NCBI RefSeq assembly: GCF_900343125.1
Contig: NZ_OPYL01000010.1
Coordinates: 38,720 to 102,719, forward strand
Source of the DNA: Dysgonomonas sp. Marseille-P4361
Lineage (GTDB): Bacteria > Bacteroidota > Bacteroidia > Bacteroidales > Dysgonomonadaceae
Direction of reading: 5' to 3'
Length of the DNA stretch: 64,000 nucleotides
Under the pieces are notes generated by a model that had not been told where the DNA came from, ran no database searches, and saw only the letters and a program-made list of their open reading frames with translations. The position numbers and the translations under genes are program-made. This document shows, in pieces, positions 29,226 to 37,614 of this stretch. Each line of letters opens with the position of its first letter. Position 1 is the stretch's first letter.

Positions 29226-30899
29226 TTAATTTTTAATACCCCAATTTTTGTTGGGTGTATTACCCAGCCATAATTCTAAGATCCCTCCTTCTCTGAAGTC
29301 TGAGTGTAGAAGTTGATAGGAATTGTATTCTCTTCCATTTAAGAGTGCGCGTTGTATGTAGCAATTCTCTTTCGAATTGTTATGTGTTTTGATTTTAAAT
29401 TCAACTCCTTTATAATAGGTAGGGTCAAGCTTAATGGTTACTTCATCAAAAACAGGACTTGTAATATCATAAGTCGGATTGCTTTTTGATCCTCCATCCA
29501 AACTAAAGAGGCCTATTGCCATTAGTGTACTGATTCCTCCCATTTGTCCCTGATCTTCGTTATGTCCACCATATCCTTTGTTGGGCGTAATTGCTCCGTG
29601 AGCTTGTTCTTTGACACGACGAACCCAGTATTGAGTTAACCATGGTTTACCGGCATGAGAAAATACATGAGCGTTTGAGCATCCAGGCTGATTTGCATAA
29701 CTTACATACCCGCCTCCGTAGCCATAAACAAAATCACTAGGGATTGCTTCTTCGAATGCATGATTCAGCATATGACACAAACTATCTTGCCCTCCCATCA
29801 GTGTGGCTAATAGGGGTATATCATGTGAAAGTCCAAATGTCGCTTGCCAAGCATTGGCTTCAACATATCCATAACCATCCAGTGGATTGGTATGCAGCCA
29901 AGTCCCGTCCTCTCTTTTAGGTAAGATAAGTTTCAGGTCTTTATTAAAAGAATGATGCCATCCTGATGATCTTTTATGAAAATATTGATAATCACTAGGC
30001 TTTTTCATTTTTAATGCCATTTCGGCTAAAGCCCAATCTTCAAAGGCCCATTGGATAGTTAAGCCTGCCTGATCGGGACAATATCCATTTTTTATATAAA
30101 AGTCCAGTTCTTTATCCATATCTAAAGCTAACATTCCTCCTTTAGCATGATTTCTCTTTATGGCGTTATAGCCAATAGTCGGATTCCATTTCTTTGTAAT
30201 ACCTCTTTGATAGGCACTCGTAATGAGTGAGGTTGCAGGACAACCAGTTATAATGTAAAAATATCCACCAGCATTTGGTCCGCGTGGCAACAAGCCTCCA
30301 TTTGTATCGTATTGAATAAAAGATGCAGCAAAGTCATCTAGTACGGAAGGGTAGGCTAGTCCCCATAGTGTATTCAAGTTCCACTGACTCAACCAAAGGG
30401 CATCGGAGTTATACATATGATGAATAGATTTGCCTAATTTATCTTTAGGTAATTGTCTTACTTTCAGTTGTACCCCATAGGTATGTGATCCTCTTCTTTC
30501 GCCACCCTGGGTATAATCGGGATATTGACCATTGAAATCATCCAGCTTATGTCTTCTCAGTAATGTATGCCAGAGATCAGTATATAATTTAATTCGCTGA
30601 GCATCCGTACCTCCTTTTACATCAATCTTGCCGAGCCATTCATTCCACTCTTTTTGTGAACTATTTCTTACAGTATCAAAATCCCAGTGATTACAATCAT
30701 TCAGCAGATTTTCCTTTGCATTGGCAACACTCGCATAAGAAATAGCCATTTTTATCTTTATTTGATCACCTGCTCTGACTTTATACTTGGCACTGACACC
30801 CGATGTAGGTGCGTCGTGATAAGTCCAACCAGAACTTTCTCTCGGAGTACTTTCTGTTGTTCCTTGTAAAGTTTCAATATCTGGATGATATTCGGTATC
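29226..30899 (-). pseudogene. 5'-truncated GH92 alpha-mannosidase gene
   Basis: From an internal ATG at 30749 the frame gives 507 residues. The same frame stays open upstream to about 30910 (VSAKYKVRAGDQIKIK, DTEYHPDIETLQG and so on), where homology ends abruptly against a plus-strand ABC-permease fragment. GH92 hallmarks are present: LWHTLLRRHKLDDFNG, NSDALWLSQWNLNTLWGLAYP, CPDQAGLTIQWAFEDWALA and GGHNEDQGQMGGISTLMAIG. GH92 enzymes are Ca2+-dependent exo-alpha-mannosidases of roughly 750 residues, so the N-terminal part and signal peptide are lost. It is probably inactive. The break suggests recombination at the edge of the sugar locus. Confidence 0.8.
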
Positions 30900-31199
30900 T
30901 TGGACGTTTCAGGCTTAGGACTCATTATATCTAACTATTCGGATACATTGCAACAATCAATGTTTGTTATGTTTTTCTTTATCCTCATACTTGTTCTTCT
31001 TAGTGGTTTATTCACACCAATTAATAGTATGCCTGAATGGGCTCAGTGGATAACAAAAATCAATCCATTGAGCTATTTTATGCAAGTTCTAAGAGGTATA
31101 TATCTTAAAGGGAGTGGGTTGATGGATTTATTAGCTCAATTTCTTACATTGTGTGGATTTGTCACAACGATAAATACCTGGTTAACAATAAGTTACTAG
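30885..31199 (+). pseudogene. C-terminal remnant of an ABC-2 type transporter permease
   Basis: About 100 residues resemble the end of YhhJ/ABC-2 permeases: GLGLIISNYSDTLQQSM, LSGLFTPINSMPEWAQWI, NPLSYFMQVLRGIYLKGSG and a final hydrophobic segment. The rest of the gene is missing, and the left end runs into the antisense GH92 fragment. It is a fragment left by a deletion or recombination, with no ATPase partner nearby. Confidence 0.7.
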
Positions 31200-31234
31200 A
31201 AAAGTAATTAATGAGAGAGGTGTATTTCCTAACC

Positions 31235-32482
31235 TTATAGTCTTCTTTGCCTATTTTTTCTTTTTCTTACTTCTTCTTCTCTTTGTTTTTCCCTAGCAAA
31301 ATTTTCAACATTATAATCTGTACTGTGTTGCTCAAATAATGAAGGAAATAGGGAAGTAATAAAATCCGATTCAGATTCAATCTTCTTCTCTGTTTGCTCT
31401 GTTAATATAGTCAAAACTCTATTTTCATCCGCAAACTTTTCATGAAATGCGTTTGCCGAAAACTCTTTACCCAATCGCGAGCCATTAAGGATCGCCTTGT
31501 TTTGATAATCAATAAAGCTAACGCCATAGATTCGTCCTTCTACATTCTGACGGAATACCGGTTCTATGTTTTTCTCTTTCAACAGCAATTTGAACTCATC
31601 CATTGATTCTGATTGCTGCATCGCTTTAAATAGTATGGATTTGAGGTATTCTCTTGTCTTATTGTCCTGTATCTGTTGCTTCGATTTCTCAAAGTGCTTT
31701 TCAAGAGTTTGTAAATTAATAGATTTACCAAAGAGAGAAGACTTAAAAGGAGTGCCAACTTTTTCTTTTTTCATTGTTACTGAATCATGTGTTAGAGCTG
31801 TATAGACAAGCCCATGATAAGACTTCTCATTTTTCAAGCCTTTGACTTCTTCCACACTTACATTCATTTTTTCTAAAAGTGTTCGGAATTCTTCAACGGA
31901 TTGGAATTTATAGTTATTCAACACAGCTTTAGCAATATTACCCACTTGTTGTTTTACATTGCCTTCTTTGTTATTGAGCGGTTTGATTGGAATGCTATAG
32001 GCTTGCTGTTCCTGCTTGGTAGCCGGATGGAGGTTAAAATCCTTTTCTATCTGCCTGCATATTTTCATAGAACGCATATTCTCAAAGTTGGAATCCAATT
32101 TCTTTCCCGATTCATCTACTCTGATAGATACGATGTGTAAATGAGTTCTTGAGATGTCCGTATGCTTAAACACTATATAAGGCTGATTACTGTACCCCAT
32201 ATCTTCCATATAGCGGTCAGCTATGGCTTTATATTGTTCATCTGTGAGTATGTCTTTTGGATTCGGATTTAGTGATACATGAAAGATTGGCTTTTCGGTT
32301 CTCTTATTGGCTATCAAGTAAGGCTCAAAGGATTTGATTGTCGTTTGCATAGAGAATGACCCGTCTACTCTTTCATATACATTTCTAGAAGAAAGTAATT
32401 TCGCTTCCTCCTTATCCAGCTTGTTTTTGTTGTATAAAAGTGTACCAAAAAGAGAGTTATTCGAGCTTATTTTTGCAACCAT
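31235..32482 (-). CDS. mobA: Relaxase/mobilisation nuclease (MobA-type)
   Basis: This is a 415-residue relaxase of the PF03432 type. An N-terminal Tyr (Y17 or Y36) is followed by FHVSLNP (His68) and the metal-binding SRTHLHIVSIRVD motif with His114 and His116. The basic C-terminus (REEEVRKRKNRQRRL) is typical. It would nick oriT and pilot DNA during conjugative mobilisation by a helper element, since no type IV secretion genes are present. It overlaps the upstream mobC gene by 16 bp, so the two are one operon. Confidence 0.9.
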   Translation of the reverse strand: MVAKISSNNSLFGTLLYNKNKLDKEEAKLLSSRNVYERVDGSFSMQTTIKSFEPYLIANKRTEKPIFHVSLNPNPKDILTDEQYKAIADRYMEDMGYSNQPYIVFKHTDISRTHLHIVSIRVDESGKKLDSNFENMRSMKICRQIEKDFNLHPATKQEQQAYSIPIKPLNNKEGNVKQQVGNIAKAVLNNYKFQSVEEFRTLLEKMNVSVEEVKGLKNEKSYHGLVYTALTHDSVTMKKEKVGTPFKSSLFGKSINLQTLEKHFEKSKQQIQDNKTREYLKSILFKAMQQSESMDEFKLLLKEKNIEPVFRQNVEGRIYGVSFIDYQNKAILNGSRLGKEFSANAFHEKFADENRVLTILTEQTEKKIESESDFITSLFPSLFEQHSTDYNVENFAREKQREEEVRKRKNRQRRL

Positions 32483-32904
32483 TTTGTCTCTAGTATTTGT
32501 AACTGTTGTTCTATTTCTTTGTAGGTGAGTATCAGCTCGATCATGGCTTTTTCCAATTTGTAGAGATAGGCCAATGCTTTTCGTTCTCCCAACTGATCTT
32601 TTAGTAAGTGTAAAACCTGATTGTAATTATTCCCAATTCCTCTTATTTGACTTCTTATTTGAGATAGTTTGATGATATAATCGCTGATTATTTTATCAAC
32701 TTCTATAATCTTCAAGGGAGTATTTAGGACTCTATCTTTAATAAAATGTCCTCTGTATTTGAAGCCTGATAATTCGAACAAGGTCTCAAATTTACAGTTA
32801 TCTGTCTCATTCAAACGGATATCACAGCGATAGATAGCAGGATTGACTTTAGGTTTCCTGCCAGCTTTGGACTTTCGTCCTATATTCTGATTTTCTTTTT
32901 TCAT
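32467..32904 (-). CDS. mobC: MobC-like relaxosome accessory protein
   Basis: This 145-residue protein begins with a basic region (GRKSKAGRKPKVNPAIYR) and a CDIRLNETDNCKFETLFE segment of ribbon-helix-helix type. It contains GIGNNYNQVLHLL and ends in a coiled-coil-like helix. It is homologous in layout to the partial gene at 1-295. It should bind oriT and assist the overlapping relaxase. Confidence 0.85.
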   Translation of the reverse strand: MKKENQNIGRKSKAGRKPKVNPAIYRCDIRLNETDNCKFETLFELSGFKYRGHFIKDRVLNTPLKIIEVDKIISDYIIKLSQIRSQIRGIGNNYNQVLHLLKDQLGERKALAYLYKLEKAMIELILTYKEIEQQLQILETKWLQK

Positions 32905-32996
32905 TGAGAAAAAGTCTTTAAGTTTTTATTCTATAGAAAACTTATTATTCGGACGGCGACTTGGGAGCTGTCCTCCCCCGAATCGACAGATGAGTG

Positions 32997-33053
32997 GGCG
33001 AGTTATTTTGAGTGGCTGGAATTTATTTCCGGTGGCTCAAAATACAACTCGCC
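32997..33053. other. Putative oriT-like inverted repeat of element 2
   Basis: Arms 32997-33016 (GGCGAGTTATTTTGAGTGGC) and 33032-33053 pair imperfectly around a loop containing GGAATTTATTTCC. Two further small palindromes follow: TTAGAC-cagt-GTCTAA, and AATCCGC-tgtgag-GCGGATT. It lies directly upstream of mobC/mobA, as does the matching structure at 355-408. Confidence 0.5.
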
Positions 33054-33125
33054 TTAGACCAGTGTCTAAGAAAATCCGCTGTGAGGCGGATTCATTAAGT
33101 GGAAAGATTGAGTAGTGCATAACAA

Positions 33126-33440
33126 TCAATCGCTTTCTTCAGGATCTTCGATAAGATCCTCATTATTCTTTGAATAATCTGAACCGTTCAAGAATCTATT
33201 GTCGGCTTCTTCCTTCAGTTGAGTCAGAAGTTCCCCATAGGTTTCAATGTGATGATCCAGAATCCGATCAGCTAAAGAAGATAGACTGGTATAATGCTCG
33301 AATCGGAATAAAGCAGCTATCCTTTTCAGTCTTCTGTGTACTTCGGGACTGACGTAGATCGCATTACGTCCCCGAATACGCTTGTCCCGACAGAATAGAG
33401 CGATGTATTTCTCTTTAGAAATCTTTTTATGTTTCATCAT
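33126..33440 (-). CDS. DUF3408-type mobilisation-associated protein
   Basis: This 104-residue protein carries RGRNAIYVSPEVHRRLKRIAALF and SLSSLADRILDHHIETYGELL, the pattern of DUF3408 proteins found with Bacteroidetes conjugative and mobilisable elements. These are small ribbon-helix-helix-like DNA-binding proteins. It lies upstream of the mob operon, separated by the oriT-like region, so a role in relaxosome assembly or its regulation is likely. Confidence 0.75.
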   Translation of the reverse strand: MMKHKKISKEKYIALFCRDKRIRGRNAIYVSPEVHRRLKRIAALFRFEHYTSLSSLADRILDHHIETYGELLTQLKEEADNRFLNGSDYSKNNEDLIEDPEESD

Positions 33441-33916
33441 TTAATGAATTAAAGAGTGAATAAATGATGGACTTATTGATTCCTATACTTTGTCCATTTT
33501 TGCAATGAAGACCTGAATAAGTAAAGAATCATCCCCAAGAAACAAATAAGATTTTAGACTCTAGTTATCAATGTATTATCAGAGAGGCCTATTCGCTATA
33601 TTGCTGCAATTCTCATTTTCAATCATATAGTAAAGAGGATTGGATTACTTGATTCTGCTGTCCTGATAATTCCCATTGATACAGGAGTATATCTCAAGTA
33701 GGAATGTATGAGTGAACAGAATAATGATGGACTTTGTGAATGCAGTATTGAAATAAAGATTGAAATCTGTTTTAACTTCAAATTGCTTGAATAAAAAATA
33801 ACACTGACACCGGACATAAGCAGACACAAGCTTCCAGTAACTAAAAACAAGGGGATACTGTGAAAATTAATCTATTTATTTGCAGACGAATAAAAGAATA
33901 ACCGATTTATAAAATA
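33441..33916. other. Non-coding region upstream of the excisionase-like genes
   Basis: No gene was recognised. There are short repeated motifs such as GTGAATAAATGATGGAC (33459 area) and AATGATGGACTTTGTGAATG (33722 area). It contains the divergent promoters for the DUF3408 gene and the HTH genes, but no clear consensus boxes were seen. Confidence 0.45.
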
Positions 33917-34183
33917 ATGGAATTGAAAATTATTGAAGGGAAAACCTTAGAAATGATAAAGGGGCGTATAAAGTACTTACTAGAAAAGAGCAGAGGTTTG
34001 GCTCGCTATCGCAATAGGGAAGAATGGTTGGATAATCAGGATGTCTGTCAGTTACTTAACATATCACTTCGAACCTTGCAAAGCTATCGGGATAGAGGAA
34101 TCCTTGCTTATTCGATGATTGGGCACAAGTGCTATTATAAAGCAAATGACATTCATTCGTTTATTGAGAAGTCAAAAAGATAG
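33917..34183 (+). CDS. Small helix-turn-helix protein (excisionase-like)
   Basis: This is an 88-residue protein whose C-terminal half is a winged HTH of MerR/excisionase type: WLDNQDVCQLLNISLRTLQ, SYRDRGILAYSMIGHKCYY and ANDIHSFIEKS. Pairs of such genes accompany Bacteroidetes IME/CTn integrases and act as excisionases or transcription regulators. It is followed after 24 bp by a paralogue. Confidence 0.8.
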   Translation: MELKIIEGKTLEMIKGRIKYLLEKSRGLARYRNREEWLDNQDVCQLLNISLRTLQSYRDRGILAYSMIGHKCYYKANDIHSFIEKSKR

Positions 34184-34207
34184 TCTAAAAATATAGAGGT
34201 AAAAAAT

Positions 34208-34513
34208 ATGGAATCAAACGATTTTCTAAACTCGGCTTCGGAAGAGATAAAAGAACTACTGGCTGCTATTGATGAAGTAGCCGAGAATCTGGAAGCAGGC
34301 TTGGATTGTTTATCTTCTTCTCACAGTCAAGAGCGTTATTTGAGCAATAATCAGGTTTGCGAGATGCTTCATATAAGTCAACGTACTTTGCAGGATTACA
34401 GGGACAAGGGTAGAGTTGCTTTCTACAAATTGGAAGGCAAGATTCTCTACAAATTATCGGATATTGAAAAGATGCTGGAGGATAACTATTACAAAGCATG
34501 GGAGCAAGATTAA
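34208..34513 (+). CDS. Small helix-turn-helix protein (excisionase-like), paralogue
   Basis: This 101-residue protein has an acidic N-terminal helix and the same HTH as its neighbour (YLSNNQVCEMLHISQRTLQ, DYRDKGRVAFYKLEGKILY). The two genes look like an old duplication and are probably one transcript. It probably controls excision of element 2 together with integrase 2, which is convergent 210 bp away. Confidence 0.8.
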   Translation: MESNDFLNSASEEIKELLAAIDEVAENLEAGLDCLSSSHSQERYLSNNQVCEMLHISQRTLQDYRDKGRVAFYKLEGKILYKLSDIEKMLEDNYYKAWEQD

Positions 34514-34593
34514 CTAACACAGCCAAATCCCACTCCCACACAACTCCAATAAATATTATTTTCTTTTTTCTTATCTGATAACCTTCCCCTTAC

Positions 34594-34669
34594 AGGAAGT
34601 GAATAAATTAGACAACCTTTTCGTTCAGAAATCCGCAAGGACTGGAGTTTGGCGTTTTATTCGCTTCCT
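34594..34669. other. Structured element shared with element 1 (copy 2)
   Basis: Fourteen-nt arms AGGAAGTGAATAAA (34594-34607) and TTTATTCGCTTCCT (34656-34669) pair with one G-T wobble. Between them lie TTAGACAA, CCTTTT, AAATCCGCAAGG and TTTGGCG, in the same order as at 894-990. Here it sits between the HTH genes and integrase 2, which converge on it. Confidence 0.5.
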
Positions 34670-34722
34670 GTTCTTTTGTGAGAAGAGAAGAAAAAAGATT
34701 CTCTATTAATTTATGATCCAAT

Positions 34723-35943
34723 TTAAATTGCAAACTTCTGCTTTAAAGTTTGCATTTCATCCGATATAGTACGATCTAGAACACGTGCATATATTTTAGT
34801 TGTTCTGATATCGGTATGTCCCAGCATTTTGGCTATAGATTCCATAGAAACCTTGTTCGCCAAAGTCAGACAAGCGAAACTATGACGTGCAACGTGAGTC
34901 GAGAGCTTCTTTTGAATACCGCACAATTCACCCACTTCCTTGAGATATCCATTCATCTTCTGATTGGAAGGGACAGGTAATAGACAACCCTTTCGTAGAC
35001 ATTCTGGATGATTCTTGTATTGCTTCAATATCTGTTTGGGAATATCCAGTAAAGGGATATTGCACATATTGCTGGTTTTTTCTCTGGGCTTGCGAATCCA
35101 ATACTCATTGTTGTTATCGCAAAAGATGTGTTCTGCTCTGAGATGTTGTACATCGGTAAATGCTAACCCGCTGAAACAACAAAAAACAAAGATATCACGA
35201 ACAACTTCAAGTCTGGGAATAGCAAATTCTTTCTCTAAAAGTAGACGTATTTCTTCTTCTACCAGAAACTCCCGATTAGTTGGTGTATACTTGAATTGGA
35301 TATCAAAGAAAGGATCGGTATCCATCCATTTATTGGCTAAAGCAATGCGGGTTATGCGTTTCAGGTTCTTGAGATATTTAACTGTTGCATTTTGGGCACA
35401 TGATTTCTCTGTTTTTATAAAATGCTCAAACCCTTTTATAAAAGCTTGATCCAATTCACGAATGGGAAGATCGGAGATGCGGTAATCTTTTTTCATATAC
35501 TCTGAAAGATAAGTTACAGTCCGCTCATAACGAAGCACTGTTCCCAAGACATAATCCTTTCCTAATAGATCTCTGCATTTTTGATTGTGCTCGTTAAATA
35601 CTTCCAATAACATCTTCGGCTTGTAGTTTTCTCCATAATACTGCTGTTTGATAATCTCGGCGGTAATCGGTTTTCCGTCCATCTCCAGTTCGCGGTGTAT
35701 TTGTAGAATCCGAGTACGAACAGTATAGATATAATGATTCAATTCCTGAGACTGCCGATCTTTACCCACGGCACATTCTTTTTTGTTATTCCACTTATGG
35801 GTATCTACGCTCCGCTTGATCTGCACTTCAGCCCGCTGTCCGTTCACTGTAATGCGGAGACATACAGGAGCTTCTCCATTCTTTAATAGTTTTGATTTCT
35901 TGATAAAAAACAGCACTGAAAAATAATTCCGTTTCATACGCAT
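34723..35943 (-). CDS. int: Tyrosine recombinase/integrase of element 2
   Basis: This 406-residue integrase is closely patterned on integrase 1: an arm-binding N-terminus (FFIKKSKLLKNGEAPVCLRI), a SAM-like core-binding domain, and a catalytic domain with HVARHSFACLTLANKV, LGHTDIRTT and nucleophile Tyr in IYARVLD. The first catalytic Arg is replaced by Ala (FSGLAFTDVQHL). The gene starts 229 bp left of the 45-bp tRNA-Lys 3'-end copy, the expected geometry for an integrase using that tRNA. Matching sites at 8249 and 36052 support the element limits. Confidence 0.92.
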   Translation of the reverse strand: MRMKRNYFSVLFFIKKSKLLKNGEAPVCLRITVNGQRAEVQIKRSVDTHKWNNKKECAVGKDRQSQELNHYIYTVRTRILQIHRELEMDGKPITAEIIKQQYYGENYKPKMLLEVFNEHNQKCRDLLGKDYVLGTVLRYERTVTYLSEYMKKDYRISDLPIRELDQAFIKGFEHFIKTEKSCAQNATVKYLKNLKRITRIALANKWMDTDPFFDIQFKYTPTNREFLVEEEIRLLLEKEFAIPRLEVVRDIFVFCCFSGLAFTDVQHLRAEHIFCDNNNEYWIRKPREKTSNMCNIPLLDIPKQILKQYKNHPECLRKGCLLPVPSNQKMNGYLKEVGELCGIQKKLSTHVARHSFACLTLANKVSMESIAKMLGHTDIRTTKIYARVLDRTISDEMQTLKQKFAI

Positions 35944-36051
35944 TTAATTTGATTTAAAATTAGTTTTTATAATTCGAAATCAACCTATGCAAAAAGCAGT
36001 GAATCAGCGAATAAGGCTCTGGTAGGTGGACAACGCAGCATGAAAATAAAG

Positions 36052-36148
36052 TCCACCTTTTTCACCACCGTTAAGGTGCTTTATTATGCTATTTTTGGAA
36101 GGTTTGTAAAAAGAAAAACTCCTAAAATCGATTGATTATTAGGAGTTT
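36052..36148 (-). terminator. Right-end sites of element 2 and tRNA-type terminator
   Basis: TCCACCTTTTTCACC (36052-36066) mirrors the left-end site at 8249. Inverted AGGTGGAC/GTCCACCT (36024-36058) and CACCGTTAAGGTG palindromes lie beside it. On the minus strand AAACTCCTA (36140-36148) and TAGGAGTTT (36116-36124) form a hairpin followed by a T-rich run, i.e. a terminator placed after the tRNA 3' end copy. Confidence 0.5.
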
Positions 36149-36171
36149 GCTGCATTCTTCTTCTCTGAAGT

Positions 36172-36216
36172 GTGACCTCGGAGGGGCTCGAACCCTCGAC
36201 CCACTGATTAAGAGTC
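36172..36216 (-). other. Attachment-site copy: 45 bp of the tRNA-Lys 3' half
   Basis: Identity with 57643-57687 covers the acceptor 3' strand, T-arm, variable region and anticodon loop, and ends exactly after AAGAGTC. The D-arm and 5' acceptor strand are missing, so it is not a tRNA gene. It separates element 2 from element 3. An integrated element that supplies a replacement tRNA 3' end leaves this kind of scar. Confidence 0.75.
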
Positions 36217-36381
36217 GCAATTGACTAGTTTTCAGACGTTTTCTTCTCTTTTCAAATAGTCAATGGGTTGCTGGTTCCCAGGCCTTTATGCAATTTTTGA
36301 TTTTCTCTCGTTTACATCCTTTTTCATTGTTTCTTCGAAGTTGTGTGCAAAACGTGTGCAACAGAGTTTTTTTATTAAGAA
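36217..36381. other. Left-end region of element 3
   Basis: It contains GTGTGCAAAACGTGTGCAAC at 36343-36362, identical to 57576-57595 near the other end of the element. TTGACTA (36223 area) and TAGTCAA (36258 area) form an inverted pair. These fit integrase arm or accessory sites. No gene is seen. Confidence 0.5.
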
Positions 36382-37579
36382 TTAAGAATCTTGATTTATA
36401 AAAACTAGATTCCCCTCTTCTCTAAGTTTATTAAGCAATTCAATATTCATAAAATCAGTTTTTTCATTATTGTCATTTAAATCGTAAGGTTTAAATGAAA
36501 TATTAGCTACTTGATCTTCGACGAAAGGATATTGGGAAATAACAGTATTATTCCAAAACTCATGAATAATTTTCGTTTTGTAAATAAAATCGAGGTTCTT
36601 TCCAATAATCGTTAGCCCAATATTTCTATTTAATAGGCAATTAGGTTGATGTTTAAAGTACACACATTTTGCCGCACTTCCATTTTTACTTCCATATGTA
36701 TATGTATAGCCTAAAAATGTATTTGCATTTTTTTTTATTATTCCTTCAATTATTTTATTATTCCAGAACTGATTAATTTCAGCCTCGGAGTGTACTCCAT
36801 TTCCATTTAAATTAATTTGTGTTCCACTATCACAAAACAAAGAACTTGTTTTTAACATTTCAGGCATAGATAGATCACAGCCGATCAGTACCTCTGATAT
36901 ATTTTGAGAGTTATAACTATCATTAAATCCTTTATCTCGACTTAGAAGTAAAACAAGCTCCTCTTTTTTCTCTTTTTGCGGATATGCGCAAGACAATAAT
37001 ACAAGACTATCCTCGCGAGATATTGTTGATTCTAGACATAAAGTTAGAGTAGGATTTAATAGACCATCATGTAAAATATTATCGTCCCAAATTATACCGA
37101 AGTCAGATGTGATTTTTTCTTTATCTTCGAGTACTTTTTGTTTTACATCGTCTTTATAATTATTATAATTTATGTTGTCAAACTTCCAGTTATTTATTTT
37201 TTGATAAAAGTTTAGAAATAGACACTTTTTTATTTCGAAGTTCATCAACTACATTCCTTAAAAAATGTTCTCTTTTTCGAACTTCGATTAACTCAAAAAT
37301 GACATAATGAGAAGACTTTAGGGTAACAAAAGAAGATTCCTTTAAATAATTTATAGAATAGTTTAAACTCTCAAATGTTTCATCAAGAATATCAGCTAGA
37401 ATATTTGTATCCAAAAAAATACTAACCCTATGTTTGCTCTTAAATGTAACTTCTTTAATATCCAATTGACAGCTTGGAAAGGGTATCGGGGCTATAGCCC
37501 CGAAATTAAGACCCTTCAAACCTGATAATGAACTGAAAAGAAGAGCAATGGAAACCGCTAAGATTTTCGTTGTTTTCAT
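36382..37579 (-). pseudogene. PIN-like protein gene split by a frame change
   Basis: Two overlapping minus-strand frames appear to be one gene. The first (37190-37579) has a signal-peptide-like start (MKTTKILAVSIALLFSSLSG) and then a PIN-like opening FLDTNILADILDETFES. The second (36382-37248) continues with LVLLLSRDKGFNDSY, a typical later PIN segment, and LIGCDLSMPEML. The overlap holds A-runs (AAATAAAAAAG and TCAAAAAATAAATAA) where a single-base shift would join them. PIN domains are metal-dependent RNases, common as toxins. The secretion-like N-terminus is odd for a PIN protein and may be a fusion or a wrong start. Frameshift mutation, programmed slippage and sequencing error are all possible. 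Confidence 0.45.
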
Positions 37580-37614
37580 AACCCCATTTTTTATGGACTT
37601 TTCAATCTTTTTAT

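Noticed and set aside
36172..36250. A tRNA-Lys gene at the element 2/3 junction
   Set aside because: Identity stops after the anticodon loop; the 5' half cannot fold.
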